Shown here: one piece after another, positions 1-5,031 of the stretch | How positions within the stretch are numbered: position 1 is the first letter of the stretch | How the letters are laid out: each line of letters opens with the position of its first letter | Origin: Clostridia bacterium | GTDB lineage: Bacteria > Bacillota_A > Clostridia > Christensenellales > Aristaeellaceae | Direction: 5' to 3' | NCBI GenBank assembly: GCA_017398245.1 | Contig: JAFQGN010000126.1 | Coordinates: 1-11,541, forward strand | DNA length: 11,541 nt | Made by a program: the position numbers and the translations under genes | The notes under the pieces: generated by a model | Databases searched by the model: none | What the model was told of the DNA's origin: nothing | What the model saw: the letters and a program-made list of their open reading frames with translations, nothing else

Positions 1-74
1 AATTCTGGGATGAACACATTCAGGATTTCCTGCGCTTCCTCGGGCTTGAGCCCATCGAAGGCATCCGCAACTGA
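1..74 (+). CDS. EstA-type esterase, C-terminal end only (partial)
   Basis: Only the last 23 codons and a TGA stop are present, in the frame starting at base 3; the gene enters from beyond the left edge. The residues begin FWDEHIQDFLRFLG and end IEGIRN. They match the C-terminus of the esterase encoded at 140-949 at 20 of 23 positions (differences Q/R, R/K and L/I). The piece contains the WDEH stretch that follows the catalytic His in that paralogue. This is therefore the tail of a third esterase paralogue, on the opposite strand and convergent with the other two. At DNA level 65 of 74 bases match, so the duplication is fairly recent or has been maintained by conversion. The catalytic Ser, Asp and His lie outside the window, so activity cannot be judged. 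Confidence 0.85.
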   Translation, partial: FWDEHIQDFLRFLGLEPIEGIRN

Positions 75-81
75 GTATTTC

Positions 82-139
82 GTTTTTTGGCGGGGAGGGG
101 CTTTCTTTGGAAAAAGAAAGTCCCTCCCCGCAATAAAAC
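82..139. terminator. Long hairpin between convergent genes; atypical terminator or repeat element
   Basis: Bases 90-108 (GCGGGGAGGGGCTTTCTTT) pair with 113-131 over 19 positions with one G-U, closing a GGAA loop of GNRA type on the plus strand. Weaker T/A arms extend the fold to 82-139 with two mismatches. The position between two stops (74 and 140) suggests a shared bidirectional terminator. However, both strands read T-tract, hairpin, A-tract, the reverse of an intrinsic terminator, and no T-run follows the stem in either direction. It may work as an RNA 3'-end stabiliser, as a terminator using U-rich arms, or be a dispersed palindromic repeat. Confidence 0.6.
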
Positions 140-949
140 TTAGTTTCGGATGCCCTCGATGGGCTCAAGACCGATGAATTTCAGGAAATCCCGAATGTGT
201 TCATCCCAGAATTCCCAGGTGTGCGCGCCGGGCGCCTCAAGATAGGTGTAATCGAACGGGTTACCTTCCAGGCCCTGGAAGAAATCGCGGGTCGCGCGGG
301 CGTTTTCGAGGAGGAAATCCTCGGTACCGCAGGCGTGGAAGATGCGCGGGCAGGGCTTGCCTTCGGCCACGATGCGCTTGGCATTGCCGATGGTGTCCTC
401 TTCGGTGCCTTCCAGGATGCGATCGCCGTAGGTGCGTTCGTGGCGCTCCTTCCAGGCGGGGTTGGTGATGTTCACCTTGCGCATGTTGCTCGCGCCGGCG
501 GACAGACAGCCGATGGCCGCGTAGTTTTCCGGGTTGGCCAGACCGATCTTCAGGCAGCCTGCGCCGCCCATGGAAAGGCCGGCGATGAAGTTGTCCTCGC
601 GCTTTTCAGAAAGCGGGAAGAACTGGCGCATCTTTTCGGGCAGTTCCTTGGAAATGTAGGTGTAATACTTGCCGCCGTGCGCCATATCGGCGTAGGAGGA
701 GAGGTGCACATTGGGCATTACGACCGCAAGGCCCAGAGGCGCGGCGTAGCGCTCGATAGAGGTGCGGCGCTGCCAGATGGTGTGGTTATCGCTCGCGCCG
801 TGCAAAAGCCAGAGCACCGGGTGCTTTTCGCCGCGGGTGCCGCTGGCCATGCCGATCTGACCGGCGCTGGCCTTCTGCGGAAGGATGACATCGCAGGCCA
901 CGCACATGCCCAGAGATTCAGAGAAAAAACCGATGTGGATAAGCGCCAT
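140..949 (-). CDS. Alpha/beta-hydrolase esterase, EstA (tributyrin esterase) type
   Basis: A 269-residue putative esterase (Pfam Esterase family, PF00756). It is likely a cytoplasmic serine carboxylesterase acting on short acyl esters; no signal peptide or membrane segment is visible. The alpha/beta-hydrolase landmarks are LLHG near residues 48-51, the nucleophile elbow GLSMGG with Ser126, CGTEDF with the probable acid Asp211, and GAHTWEFWDE with the probable base His243. Length and motif order fit the pneumococcal/lactococcal EstA group. The ATG at 949 is preceded by AAGGAGG (958-964) at 8 bases, inside the last codons of the upstream esterase gene. Only 3 bases separate the genes, so they are co-transcribed. 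It is a paralogue of both the gene at 953-1750 and the fragment at the left edge. Substrate is unknown; acetyl or feruloyl ester removal from plant material is possible but unproven. Confidence 0.9.
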   Translation of the reverse strand: MALIHIGFFSESLGMCVACDVILPQKASAGQIGMASGTRGEKHPVLWLLHGASDNHTIWQRRTSIERYAAPLGLAVVMPNVHLSSYADMAHGGKYYTYISKELPEKMRQFFPLSEKREDNFIAGLSMGGAGCLKIGLANPENYAAIGCLSAGASNMRKVNITNPAWKERHERTYGDRILEGTEEDTIGNAKRIVAEGKPCPRIFHACGTEDFLLENARATRDFFQGLEGNPFDYTYLEAPGAHTWEFWDEHIRDFLKFIGLEPIEGIRN

Positions 950-952
950 GCC

Positions 953-1750
953 TTACGCCTCCTTCTTGCCAAGATCGAGCCACTTGAGCACGGTCTGGAT
1001 CTTTTCGTCCCAATACTTCCACTGGTGATCGCCGGGGGATTCTTCATAATGCAGATTGAAGCCCAGCTTGTTCAGATGATCGCGCATGGAGGTGTTCTGC
1101 TCGTAGAGGAAATCCTCGGTGCCGCACCACATGAAGATGTCCGGCTTGGGGCCGTCGGACGAGGCCAGTTTCTCGGCCTGCGCGAACAGATCGTTGAACG
1201 AGCCGCGGACCTTGTCGGCCGGGCCGAAGATTTCTTCCCAAAGGGTGTTATCCACATGCACCTTGTTGTTTTCGCAGATGGAGGCGGCGTCGAGTCCGCC
1301 GGAGAGGGAAGCGACCTTGGAGAAGGTCTCGGGAGCGCACAGGCCGCATTTCATCGCGCCGTAGCCGCCCATGGAAAGACCGGCGGCGAAGGTGTCCTCG
1401 CGGCTGTCGGACAGGTTCGGGAAGAAGGAGCGGCAGATGGCCGGCAGTTCCTGAGAGATGTACGTCCAGTACTTATGGCCGCGGTACATATCGGTGTACC
1501 AGCCAAGATGCGTGCTGGGCATGACCACGGCAAGGCCGAGATCGCTGACATAGCGCTCGATTGAGGTGCGCCTCTGCCAGATGGTATGGTCGTCGCTCAT
1601 ACCGTGCAGAAGATACAAAGTGGGATATTTTTCATTTGAGGCCACGCCGTTCATGCCGATCTGGCCGCGGGCGCGCTCGGGCAGGATGACGTCCATTTCC
1701 GCGCACATGCCCAGAGCATCGGAGAAAAAGTCTACATGTAAAAGCGCCAA
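953..1750 (-). CDS. Alpha/beta-hydrolase esterase, EstA (tributyrin esterase) type, TTG start
   Basis: A 265-residue serine esterase of the Pfam Esterase (PF00756) family, first gene of a two-gene minus-strand operon. Motifs are LLHGMSDDHTIWQRR (residues 47-61, shared nearly intact with the downstream paralogue), nucleophile elbow GLSMGGYG with Ser126, CGTEDFLYE with Asp213, and GDHQWKYWDE with His242. The triad is complete. No signal peptide is seen, so it should act in the cytoplasm. The start is TTG at 1750: it gives MALLHVDFFSDALGMC, which aligns residue for residue with the paralogue's MALIHIGFFSESLGMC, and AAAGGAGGG lies 8 bases upstream. Similarity to EstA enzymes of streptococci is clear by motif, including YTD (85-87) and YWTYI (94-98). 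Two or three paralogues side by side suggest different ester preferences, which the sequence does not reveal. Confidence 0.92.
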   Translation of the reverse strand: MALLHVDFFSDALGMCAEMDVILPERARGQIGMNGVASNEKYPTLYLLHGMSDDHTIWQRRTSIERYVSDLGLAVVMPSTHLGWYTDMYRGHKYWTYISQELPAICRSFFPNLSDSREDTFAAGLSMGGYGAMKCGLCAPETFSKVASLSGGLDAASICENNKVHVDNTLWEEIFGPADKVRGSFNDLFAQAEKLASSDGPKPDIFMWCGTEDFLYEQNTSMRDHLNKLGFNLHYEESPGDHQWKYWDEKIQTVLKWLDLGKKEA

Positions 1751-1758
1751 AGCAAATT

Positions 1759-1767
1759 CCCTCCTTT
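1759..1767 (-). promoter_or_regulatory. Ribosome binding site that fixes the TTG start of the first esterase gene
   Basis: On the minus strand this reads AAAGGAGGG, 8 bases before the TTG at 1750. No in-frame ATG near it would preserve the N-terminus shared with the downstream paralogue, so this site decides the start. Confidence 0.85.
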
Positions 1768-1798
1768 AGGTTTAGGTTCGTTCTGCGTACAAAATGCC

Positions 1799-1821
1799 TG
1801 CCGTGCGCGTGCGGCACGGCA
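1799..1821. promoter_or_regulatory. Inverted repeat in the 5' leader of the esterase operon (possible operator or RNA hairpin)
   Basis: TGCCGTGC (1799-1806) and GCACGGCA (1814-1821) are perfect 8-bp complements separated by 7 bases. The repeat begins about a dozen bases downstream of the operon's -10 box, so it falls at or just after the probable transcription start near 1827. It could be a repressor operator or a 5' mRNA hairpin. It has no T-run, so it is not an attenuator by itself. Confidence 0.5.
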
Positions 1822-1833
1822 ATGCCTAACCTT

Positions 1834-1842
1834 ATTATAACA
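1834..1842 (-). promoter_or_regulatory. Extended -10 promoter of the esterase operon
   Basis: On the minus strand this reads TGTTATAAT: a perfect -10 with the TGn extension. No good -35 is seen at 16-18 bases (TTGCAC is present at a 15-base spacing), which fits an extended -10 promoter. It lies about 84 bases upstream of the TTG start. Confidence 0.65.
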
Positions 1843-1885
1843 TAGATCGGGCTTGTGCAACAGCAGATATGCATATTTTGCGCGC

Positions 1886-1914
1886 TTTACTTTCCAAGAA
1901 CTTGCGGATATAAT
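1886..1914 (+). promoter_or_regulatory. Sigma-70-type promoter of the DUF3006-like gene
   Basis: TTTACT (1886-1891), a 17-base spacer, and a perfect TATAAT (1909-1914). The -10 ends 26 bases before the ATG at 1941, giving a short leader. It is divergent from the esterase promoter; the two -10 boxes are about 70 bases apart. Confidence 0.7.
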
Positions 1915-1940
1915 GAATAAAAAGCATGCGGAGGATGAGC

Positions 1941-2111
1941 ATGGAGACGAAATATTATACCGTAGAGCGCATTACCGGCGATTACGCCTATCTCAGGCGT
2001 ACGGACGCCTATGAACCGGAGCTTTTGATGATCACCCTTGCGCTCCTGCCCGACGGCGTGGACGAGGGCACGAAGCTGAAGTGGGAAATGTTTACCTACG
2101 AGATCGTCTGA
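1941..2111 (+). CDS. Small DUF3006-like protein
   Basis: A 56-residue protein, acidic in its middle, with no membrane segment. The pattern VERITGDYAYL (residues 8-18) followed by ITLALLPDGVDEGTKLKW (31-48) resembles the DUF3006 family of short Firmicute proteins (an 'R.EGDYAVLE ... LPEG.KEGD' layout), predicted to fold as a small beta-barrel; their function is unknown. I chose the ATG at 1941 because GGAGG (1930-1934) lies 6 bases before it. The ATGs at 1926 and 1935 would place this site inside the gene or against the start codon. It has its own promoter (1886-1914) and terminator (2130-2165), so it is a single-gene transcript between the divergent esterase operon and dinB. The family assignment is by eye and moderate. 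Confidence 0.75.
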   Translation: METKYYTVERITGDYAYLRRTDAYEPELLMITLALLPDGVDEGTKLKWEMFTYEIV

Positions 2112-2129
2112 TACATAAGAATGAAAAAA

Positions 2130-2165
2130 CACCGGCTTTTCTTTGGAAGAGCCGGTGCTTTTTTT
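2130..2165 (+). terminator. Rho-independent terminator after the DUF3006-like gene
   Basis: CACCGGCT (2130-2137) pairs with AGCCGGTG (2150-2157), extended inward by T-G and two T-A pairs to a 6-base loop. Seven T follow (2159-2165), and six A precede the stem (2124-2129). Classic form, 18 bases after the stop. Confidence 0.9.
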
Positions 2166-2180
2166 CATTTGCAAAGCATA

Positions 2181-2209
2181 TTGACGCATTGAGATGCGTA
2201 TGATATACT
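2181..2209 (+). promoter_or_regulatory. Promoter of dinB
   Basis: TTGACG (2181-2186), a 17-base spacer, then TATACT (2204-2209) preceded by TGA, so it is also an extended -10. This is the closest match to consensus in the window. The start codon follows 47 bases after the -10. Confidence 0.8.
2184..2199. promoter_or_regulatory. Perfect palindrome inside the dinB promoter, candidate operator
   Basis: ACGCAT (2184-2189) and ATGCGT (2194-2199) are perfect complements around TGAG. They overlap the end of the -35 and fill the -35/-10 spacer, where a bound repressor would block RNA polymerase. It is not the usual Gram-positive LexA box (GAAC-N4-GTTC), though the 6-4-6 size is similar. Regulator unknown. 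Confidence 0.5.
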
Positions 2210-2211
2210 GT

Positions 2212-2233
2212 AAATGCGCAACGAAATGCGCAA
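2212..2233 (+). repeat. Tandem 10-base direct repeat in the dinB leader
   Basis: AAATGCGCAA occurs at 2212-2221 and again at 2224-2233, a 12-base period, just after the -10 box. The core ATGCG also occurs in the promoter palindrome at 2194-2198. This might be an additional protein-binding array or chance in a short leader. Confidence 0.45.
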
Positions 2234-2256
2234 AATGAAGAAGGAAGAGAACGAGA

Positions 2257-3501
2257 ATGGCGAGGGTGATCCTGCATGCGGACTGCAATTCGTTCTATGC
2301 ATCGGTGGAATGTCTGTATCGGCCGGAGCTGGCCGGGAAGCCCGTGGCCGTGTGCGGCGACCCGGACGCGCGGCACGGTATCATTCTGACGAAGAACCAG
2401 ATTGCAAAGGAATACGGGATCAAGACGGGCGAGGCGATCTGGCAGGCGCGGCAGAAGTGCCCGGGGCTGATCGCCATCAAGGCCGACCACCGCAAGTACC
2501 ACCGGTTTTCGCACCTTACGAGGGCAATTTATGCCGATTACACGCCTTACGTGCAGCCGTTCGGGCTGGATGAAGCATGGCTGGATGTTTCCGACGGCAA
2601 GCGCACGCTGCAGGACGGCGCGCGTCTGGCGGATGACCTGCGCGAGCGGGTGAAGGAGGAGTTGGGCATTACGATTTCCGTGGGCGTAGCGGACAACAAG
2701 GTGTTTGCCAAATTGGGCAGCGATATGAAAAAGCCCGACGCGACGACGCTGATTACGCCGGAGAATTTTCACGAAAAAGTATGGCCGCTTCCGGCGTCCG
2801 ATCTATTGTATGTGGGCCCCGCTACGCGCAGGAAGCTTTCGCGGCTGAATATCGTTTCGATCGGGGATCTTGCGCGGGTGGAACCGGAGGTGCTGCGCTC
2901 GGTGTTGGGGGTGAACGGGCTCATGCTGCACTCGTTTGCCAACGGGCTGGATATGTCGCCCGTGGCGCTGATGGGAGAGGAGGACGAGATCAAATCGGTC
3001 GGCAATTCCACCACCACGCCGCACGATCTGGTGAATGAAAACGATGTGAAAATCACCTTTTATATGCTGGCCGAAAGCGTGGCCGCGCGATTGCGGGAGC
3101 ACGATTTTTCGGCCGGTGTGGTGCAGATCCACGTGCGAGACAGCGAACTGCAGACCTATGGCCGGCAGCGCGTGCTGGCGCAGCCGACGAATCTTTCCGG
3201 GGAAATTGCCCGGGAGAGCATGGAACTGTTCCGGCAGAGCTACCGCTGGCAAAAGCCCATCCGCAGTTTGGGCGTATGCTGCAGTCGCTTGGTTTCCGAC
3301 AAGGCGCCCAAACAGATGTGTCTTTTCGACGATGACAGCGCGCGCAGGAAAAAGCAGGAAATGGAGCGCACGGTGGACAATCTGCGCGACCGGTTCGGCC
3401 ATTTCTGCCTGCAGAGAGGCTGTATGCTGGAGGACAGATCGATACTGGAGATCAACCCCAAGGAGGATTGCCGCTTCCACGCGTTCGCTTTTCAGATGTG
3501 A
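2257..3501 (+). CDS. dinB: DNA polymerase IV (Y-family, DinB type)
   Basis: A 414-residue error-prone translesion DNA polymerase. The N-terminal palm motif HADCNSFYASVE (residues 7-18) supplies catalytic Asp9 and the steric-gate region F13/Y14. The second motif PFGLDEAWLDV (101-111) supplies Asp105 and Glu106. ISVGVADNKVFAKLGSDMKKP is the conserved Y-family block after the palm, and YVGPATRRKLSRLNI the thumb helix-hairpin-helix. The little-finger domain follows. QMCLF (353-357) fits the QxxLF beta-clamp-binding motif, and about 57 further residues follow it, a tail longer than in E. coli Pol IV (351 residues). The ATG at 2257 has AAGGAAG about 9 bases upstream. It has its own strong promoter with a palindrome in the spacer, suggesting damage-responsive or other repression. 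No terminator follows before the ThrE-like gene, so some read-through is possible. Confidence 0.95.
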   Translation: MARVILHADCNSFYASVECLYRPELAGKPVAVCGDPDARHGIILTKNQIAKEYGIKTGEAIWQARQKCPGLIAIKADHRKYHRFSHLTRAIYADYTPYVQPFGLDEAWLDVSDGKRTLQDGARLADDLRERVKEELGITISVGVADNKVFAKLGSDMKKPDATTLITPENFHEKVWPLPASDLLYVGPATRRKLSRLNIVSIGDLARVEPEVLRSVLGVNGLMLHSFANGLDMSPVALMGEEDEIKSVGNSTTTPHDLVNENDVKITFYMLAESVAARLREHDFSAGVVQIHVRDSELQTYGRQRVLAQPTNLSGEIARESMELFRQSYRWQKPIRSLGVCCSRLVSDKAPKQMCLFDDDSARRKKQEMERTVDNLRDRFGHFCLQRGCMLEDRSILEINPKEDCRFHAFAFQM

Positions 3502-3585
3502 GAGCCAGGCGGCGAAATAAATGTAAAATTCGGCGGAAATCCTGCGTAATGGTGTGAAATGTGGGCTGGCTGATAGCGAAAATAA

Positions 3586-3607
3586 CATTGGGTGCGTATG
3601 ATATTCT
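3586..3607 (+). promoter_or_regulatory. Probable extended -10 promoter of the ThrE-like operon
   Basis: TGCGTATGATATTCT (3593-3607) matches the dinB promoter's TGCGTATGATATACT (2195-2209) at 14 of 15 bases, and CATTG lies just upstream in both. By this alignment the -10 is TATTCT (3602-3607) with a TGA extension. No -35 is recognisable (AAAATA at 17 bases). AGGAGG at 3626-3631 is the ribosome binding site for the ATG at 3644. Confidence 0.5.
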
Positions 3608-3643
3608 CCGGCACATAAGAAGTACAGGAGGCGCACCGCACAC

Positions 3644-4429
3644 ATGCAGAGTGCAGAAGATACGCAAAAGCGAACGGAAGAAATTCTGACCTGCGCGCTG
3701 GACGTAGGCGAGAATATGCTCAACAGCAACGCCGAGGTCTACCGCGTGGAAGAGACGATCACCCATATCTGCCGGGCGTATGGAGTTCCGCGGGTGGATG
3801 TGTTCGCAATTCCCAACAGCATTGTGGTCACGCTCTATCCGCAGCAGGGCAGCCCTGTGACGCAGACTCGGCGCGTGACGAACACTTCGACCAATCTGGA
3901 CAGGGTGGACGTGCTCAACCAGCTCTCGCGCGATATCTGCCGCTGCAAATACGAGCCGGCCGATGTGAGCCGCCGCGTGCAGGAGATCGTTTCGAAAAAG
4001 GAAACGCATACGTTTTTGTGGGTCCTTGCGGCCAATGTCATCAGCACGGCCGGTTTTTCCGCGTTCTTCGGCGGCAGCTGGCGAGACGTGCTGGCGGCGG
4101 GTCTTGTGGGCCTGATCGTGACCATCCTGCAGCGCTTCCAGAAGGTGCGCTCCACTAACGTGCTCTATAACGTCATCCTTTCAGCCGTCACCGGCGCGTG
4201 CGCGTTCTTTAGCGTGCGCTGGGGCTGGGCGGACAATGTGGACAAGATCGTCATCGGCGGCATCATGCTGTTTATCCCCGGTATGGAGATGACCAACGGC
4301 ATCCGCGACATGATGTGGGGCGATATTTACGCGGGTCTGAGCCACCTTTGCGAGGCGATCATCATTGCGATCGGCATTGCGGTGGGCGCGGCCGGCGCAG
4401 TTGCGATCCTGGGAGGGCTGCTGGCATGA
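3644..4429 (+). CDS. Threonine/serine exporter family protein, large subunit (ThrE, YjjP-like)
   Basis: A 261-residue membrane protein of the ThrE family (PF06738). The first ~120 residues are soluble and carry the family signature around GENMLNSNAEVYRVEETI (22-39), then YGVPRVDVFAIPNSIVVTLY (46-65). About five hydrophobic segments follow: 123-143, 147-165, 173-191, 200-214 and 236-261, with FIPGMEMTNGIRDMMWGD (210-227) as the conserved loop. In the split form of ThrE this subunit pairs with a small membrane protein, which is encoded next with an ATGA overlap. Family members export threonine and serine (Corynebacterium ThrE) or, for the E. coli YjjPB pair, succinate, so the substrate here is open. 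AGGAGG precedes the ATG by 12 bases, rather far. Confidence 0.9.
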   Translation: MQSAEDTQKRTEEILTCALDVGENMLNSNAEVYRVEETITHICRAYGVPRVDVFAIPNSIVVTLYPQQGSPVTQTRRVTNTSTNLDRVDVLNQLSRDICRCKYEPADVSRRVQEIVSKKETHTFLWVLAANVISTAGFSAFFGGSWRDVLAAGLVGLIVTILQRFQKVRSTNVLYNVILSAVTGACAFFSVRWGWADNVDKIVIGGIMLFIPGMEMTNGIRDMMWGDIYAGLSHLCEAIIIAIGIAVGAAGAVAILGGLLA

Positions 4430-4878
4430 TGAACGTTATTGTGCAAATGCTCGCTGCGGGAGCGGGTTCCTGCGGCTTCTCTTTGCTGTTCCATATCCGT
4501 CGGATCGACCGCATTCTCATCTGCACGGCGGCGGGAGCAGCAGTGTGGGGCGTGTATCTGCTTGCACAGCTGACCGGCTGGGGAGACCTGTTTGCAAATT
4601 GCTTCGCTGCATTTGCTGGTACGGTGATCGCTGAAATTCTGGCGCGCGTGCTCAAGAGCCCGGCGACGGCCTTTATCGCGCCGGCGGTCATTCCGCTCAT
4701 TCCCGGAGGGTCTCTGTTTTACAGCATGCAGTATTTCGTGCAGGGCGATAAGGTCGCCGGAGGCGAAAAGCTGCTGCACACCGCTGCGATCGCGGGAGTC
4801 ATCGCCGTGGGTATCTACGCGGCTTCCTCGCTGTTCCGCTATATCGGTATCCGTATGAAAAAGAAAAATGCCGAATGA
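4426..4878 (+). CDS. Threonine/serine exporter family protein, small subunit (ThrE_2, YjjB-like)
   Basis: A 150-residue, very hydrophobic protein, the small partner of the split ThrE transporter (PF12821 type). Four to five membrane segments can be seen at about 3-22, 29-50, 56-72, 80-100 and 118-138. The conserved FIAPAVIPLIPGGSLFYSM (83-101) is the family hallmark, in the half of the protein that pairs with the large subunit. It ends in a positively charged tail (RMKKKNAE). The ATG at 4426 overlaps the upstream stop as ATGA, and GGAGG (4412-4416) lies close upstream; an alternative ATG at 4429 would drop one Met. Translational coupling fits a one-to-one complex. A terminator begins 9 bases after the stop, so the transcript carries only these two genes, or dinB as well if read-through occurs. 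Confidence 0.9.
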   Translation: MMNVIVQMLAAGAGSCGFSLLFHIRRIDRILICTAAGAAVWGVYLLAQLTGWGDLFANCFAAFAGTVIAEILARVLKSPATAFIAPAVIPLIPGGSLFYSMQYFVQGDKVAGGEKLLHTAAIAGVIAVGIYAASSLFRYIGIRMKKKNAE

Positions 4879-4886
4879 GACCGAAA

Positions 4887-4920
4887 GCCCCTGCGCAAAA
4901 GCTGCGCAGGGGCTTTTTTT
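4887..4920 (+). terminator. Rho-independent terminator after the ThrE-like operon
   Basis: GCCCCTGCGC (4887-4896) pairs perfectly with GCGCAGGGGC (4904-4913), with a 7-base loop and seven T at 4914-4920. AAA before the stem extends the pairing with the T-run. Confidence 0.95.
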
Positions 4921-4952
4921 GCCGAAATCCAGCCGGATGCGGGCGCGCTGTG

Positions 4953-4964
4953 CTTGCCTGCAAG
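4953..4964. promoter_or_regulatory. Short inverted repeat over the -35 of the ARH/GH78 operon
   Basis: CTTGC (4953-4957) and GCAAG (4960-4964) are perfect complements separated by CT and overlap the -35 box at 4954-4959. The position suits a repressor operator, but five-base arms can arise by chance. Confidence 0.3.
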
Positions 4965-4982
4965 GCGCGTTCGGTCTATAAT
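4954..4982 (+). promoter_or_regulatory. Promoter of the three-gene ARH/GH78-like/transglutaminase operon
   Basis: TTGCCT (4954-4959), a 17-base spacer and a perfect TATAAT (4977-4982). It follows the previous terminator by 33 bases and precedes the ATG at 5032 by 49. It is the only clear promoter before 9993, which supports one transcript for the three genes. Confidence 0.7.
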
Positions 4983-5031
4983 GGAACTGCTTTGGGCGAA
5001 GGATTTTCGCCTGGGAAAGGAGCCGGAGGAT

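Larger units (their letters stand above)
1..213. repeat. Inverted repeat formed by two convergent esterase gene tails
   Basis: Bases 1-74 match the reverse complement of 140-213 at 65 of 74 positions without a gap, and a 21-base run at the outer end of the arms is identical. The arms are the 3' ends of paralogous esterase genes and enclose the hairpin at 82-139. The repeat probably continues beyond the left edge. Such an arrangement can support gene conversion between copies or inversion of the interval; neither is shown here. Confidence 0.85.

Noticed and set aside
197..1564. Long open frame (455 codons) on the plus strand
   Set aside because: It lies antisense to both esterase genes, lacks a ribosome binding site and shows no family motif; the minus-strand products have complete catalytic triads. 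It is an artefact of GC-rich third positions.
2181..2257. Canonical Gram-positive LexA box upstream of dinB
   Set aside because: No GAAC-N4-GTTC or close variant is present; only the different palindrome ACGCAT-TGAG-ATGCGT is seen.
3502..3643. Terminator between dinB and the ThrE-like gene
   Set aside because: No GC-rich hairpin followed by a T-run could be found in these 142 bases.
4954..5031. Upstream Met codons extending the ARH-fold protein
   Set aside because: The extension would begin inside the promoter (TTGCCT at 4954-4959, TATAAT at 4977-4982), and the good ribosome binding site serves the ATG at 5032.
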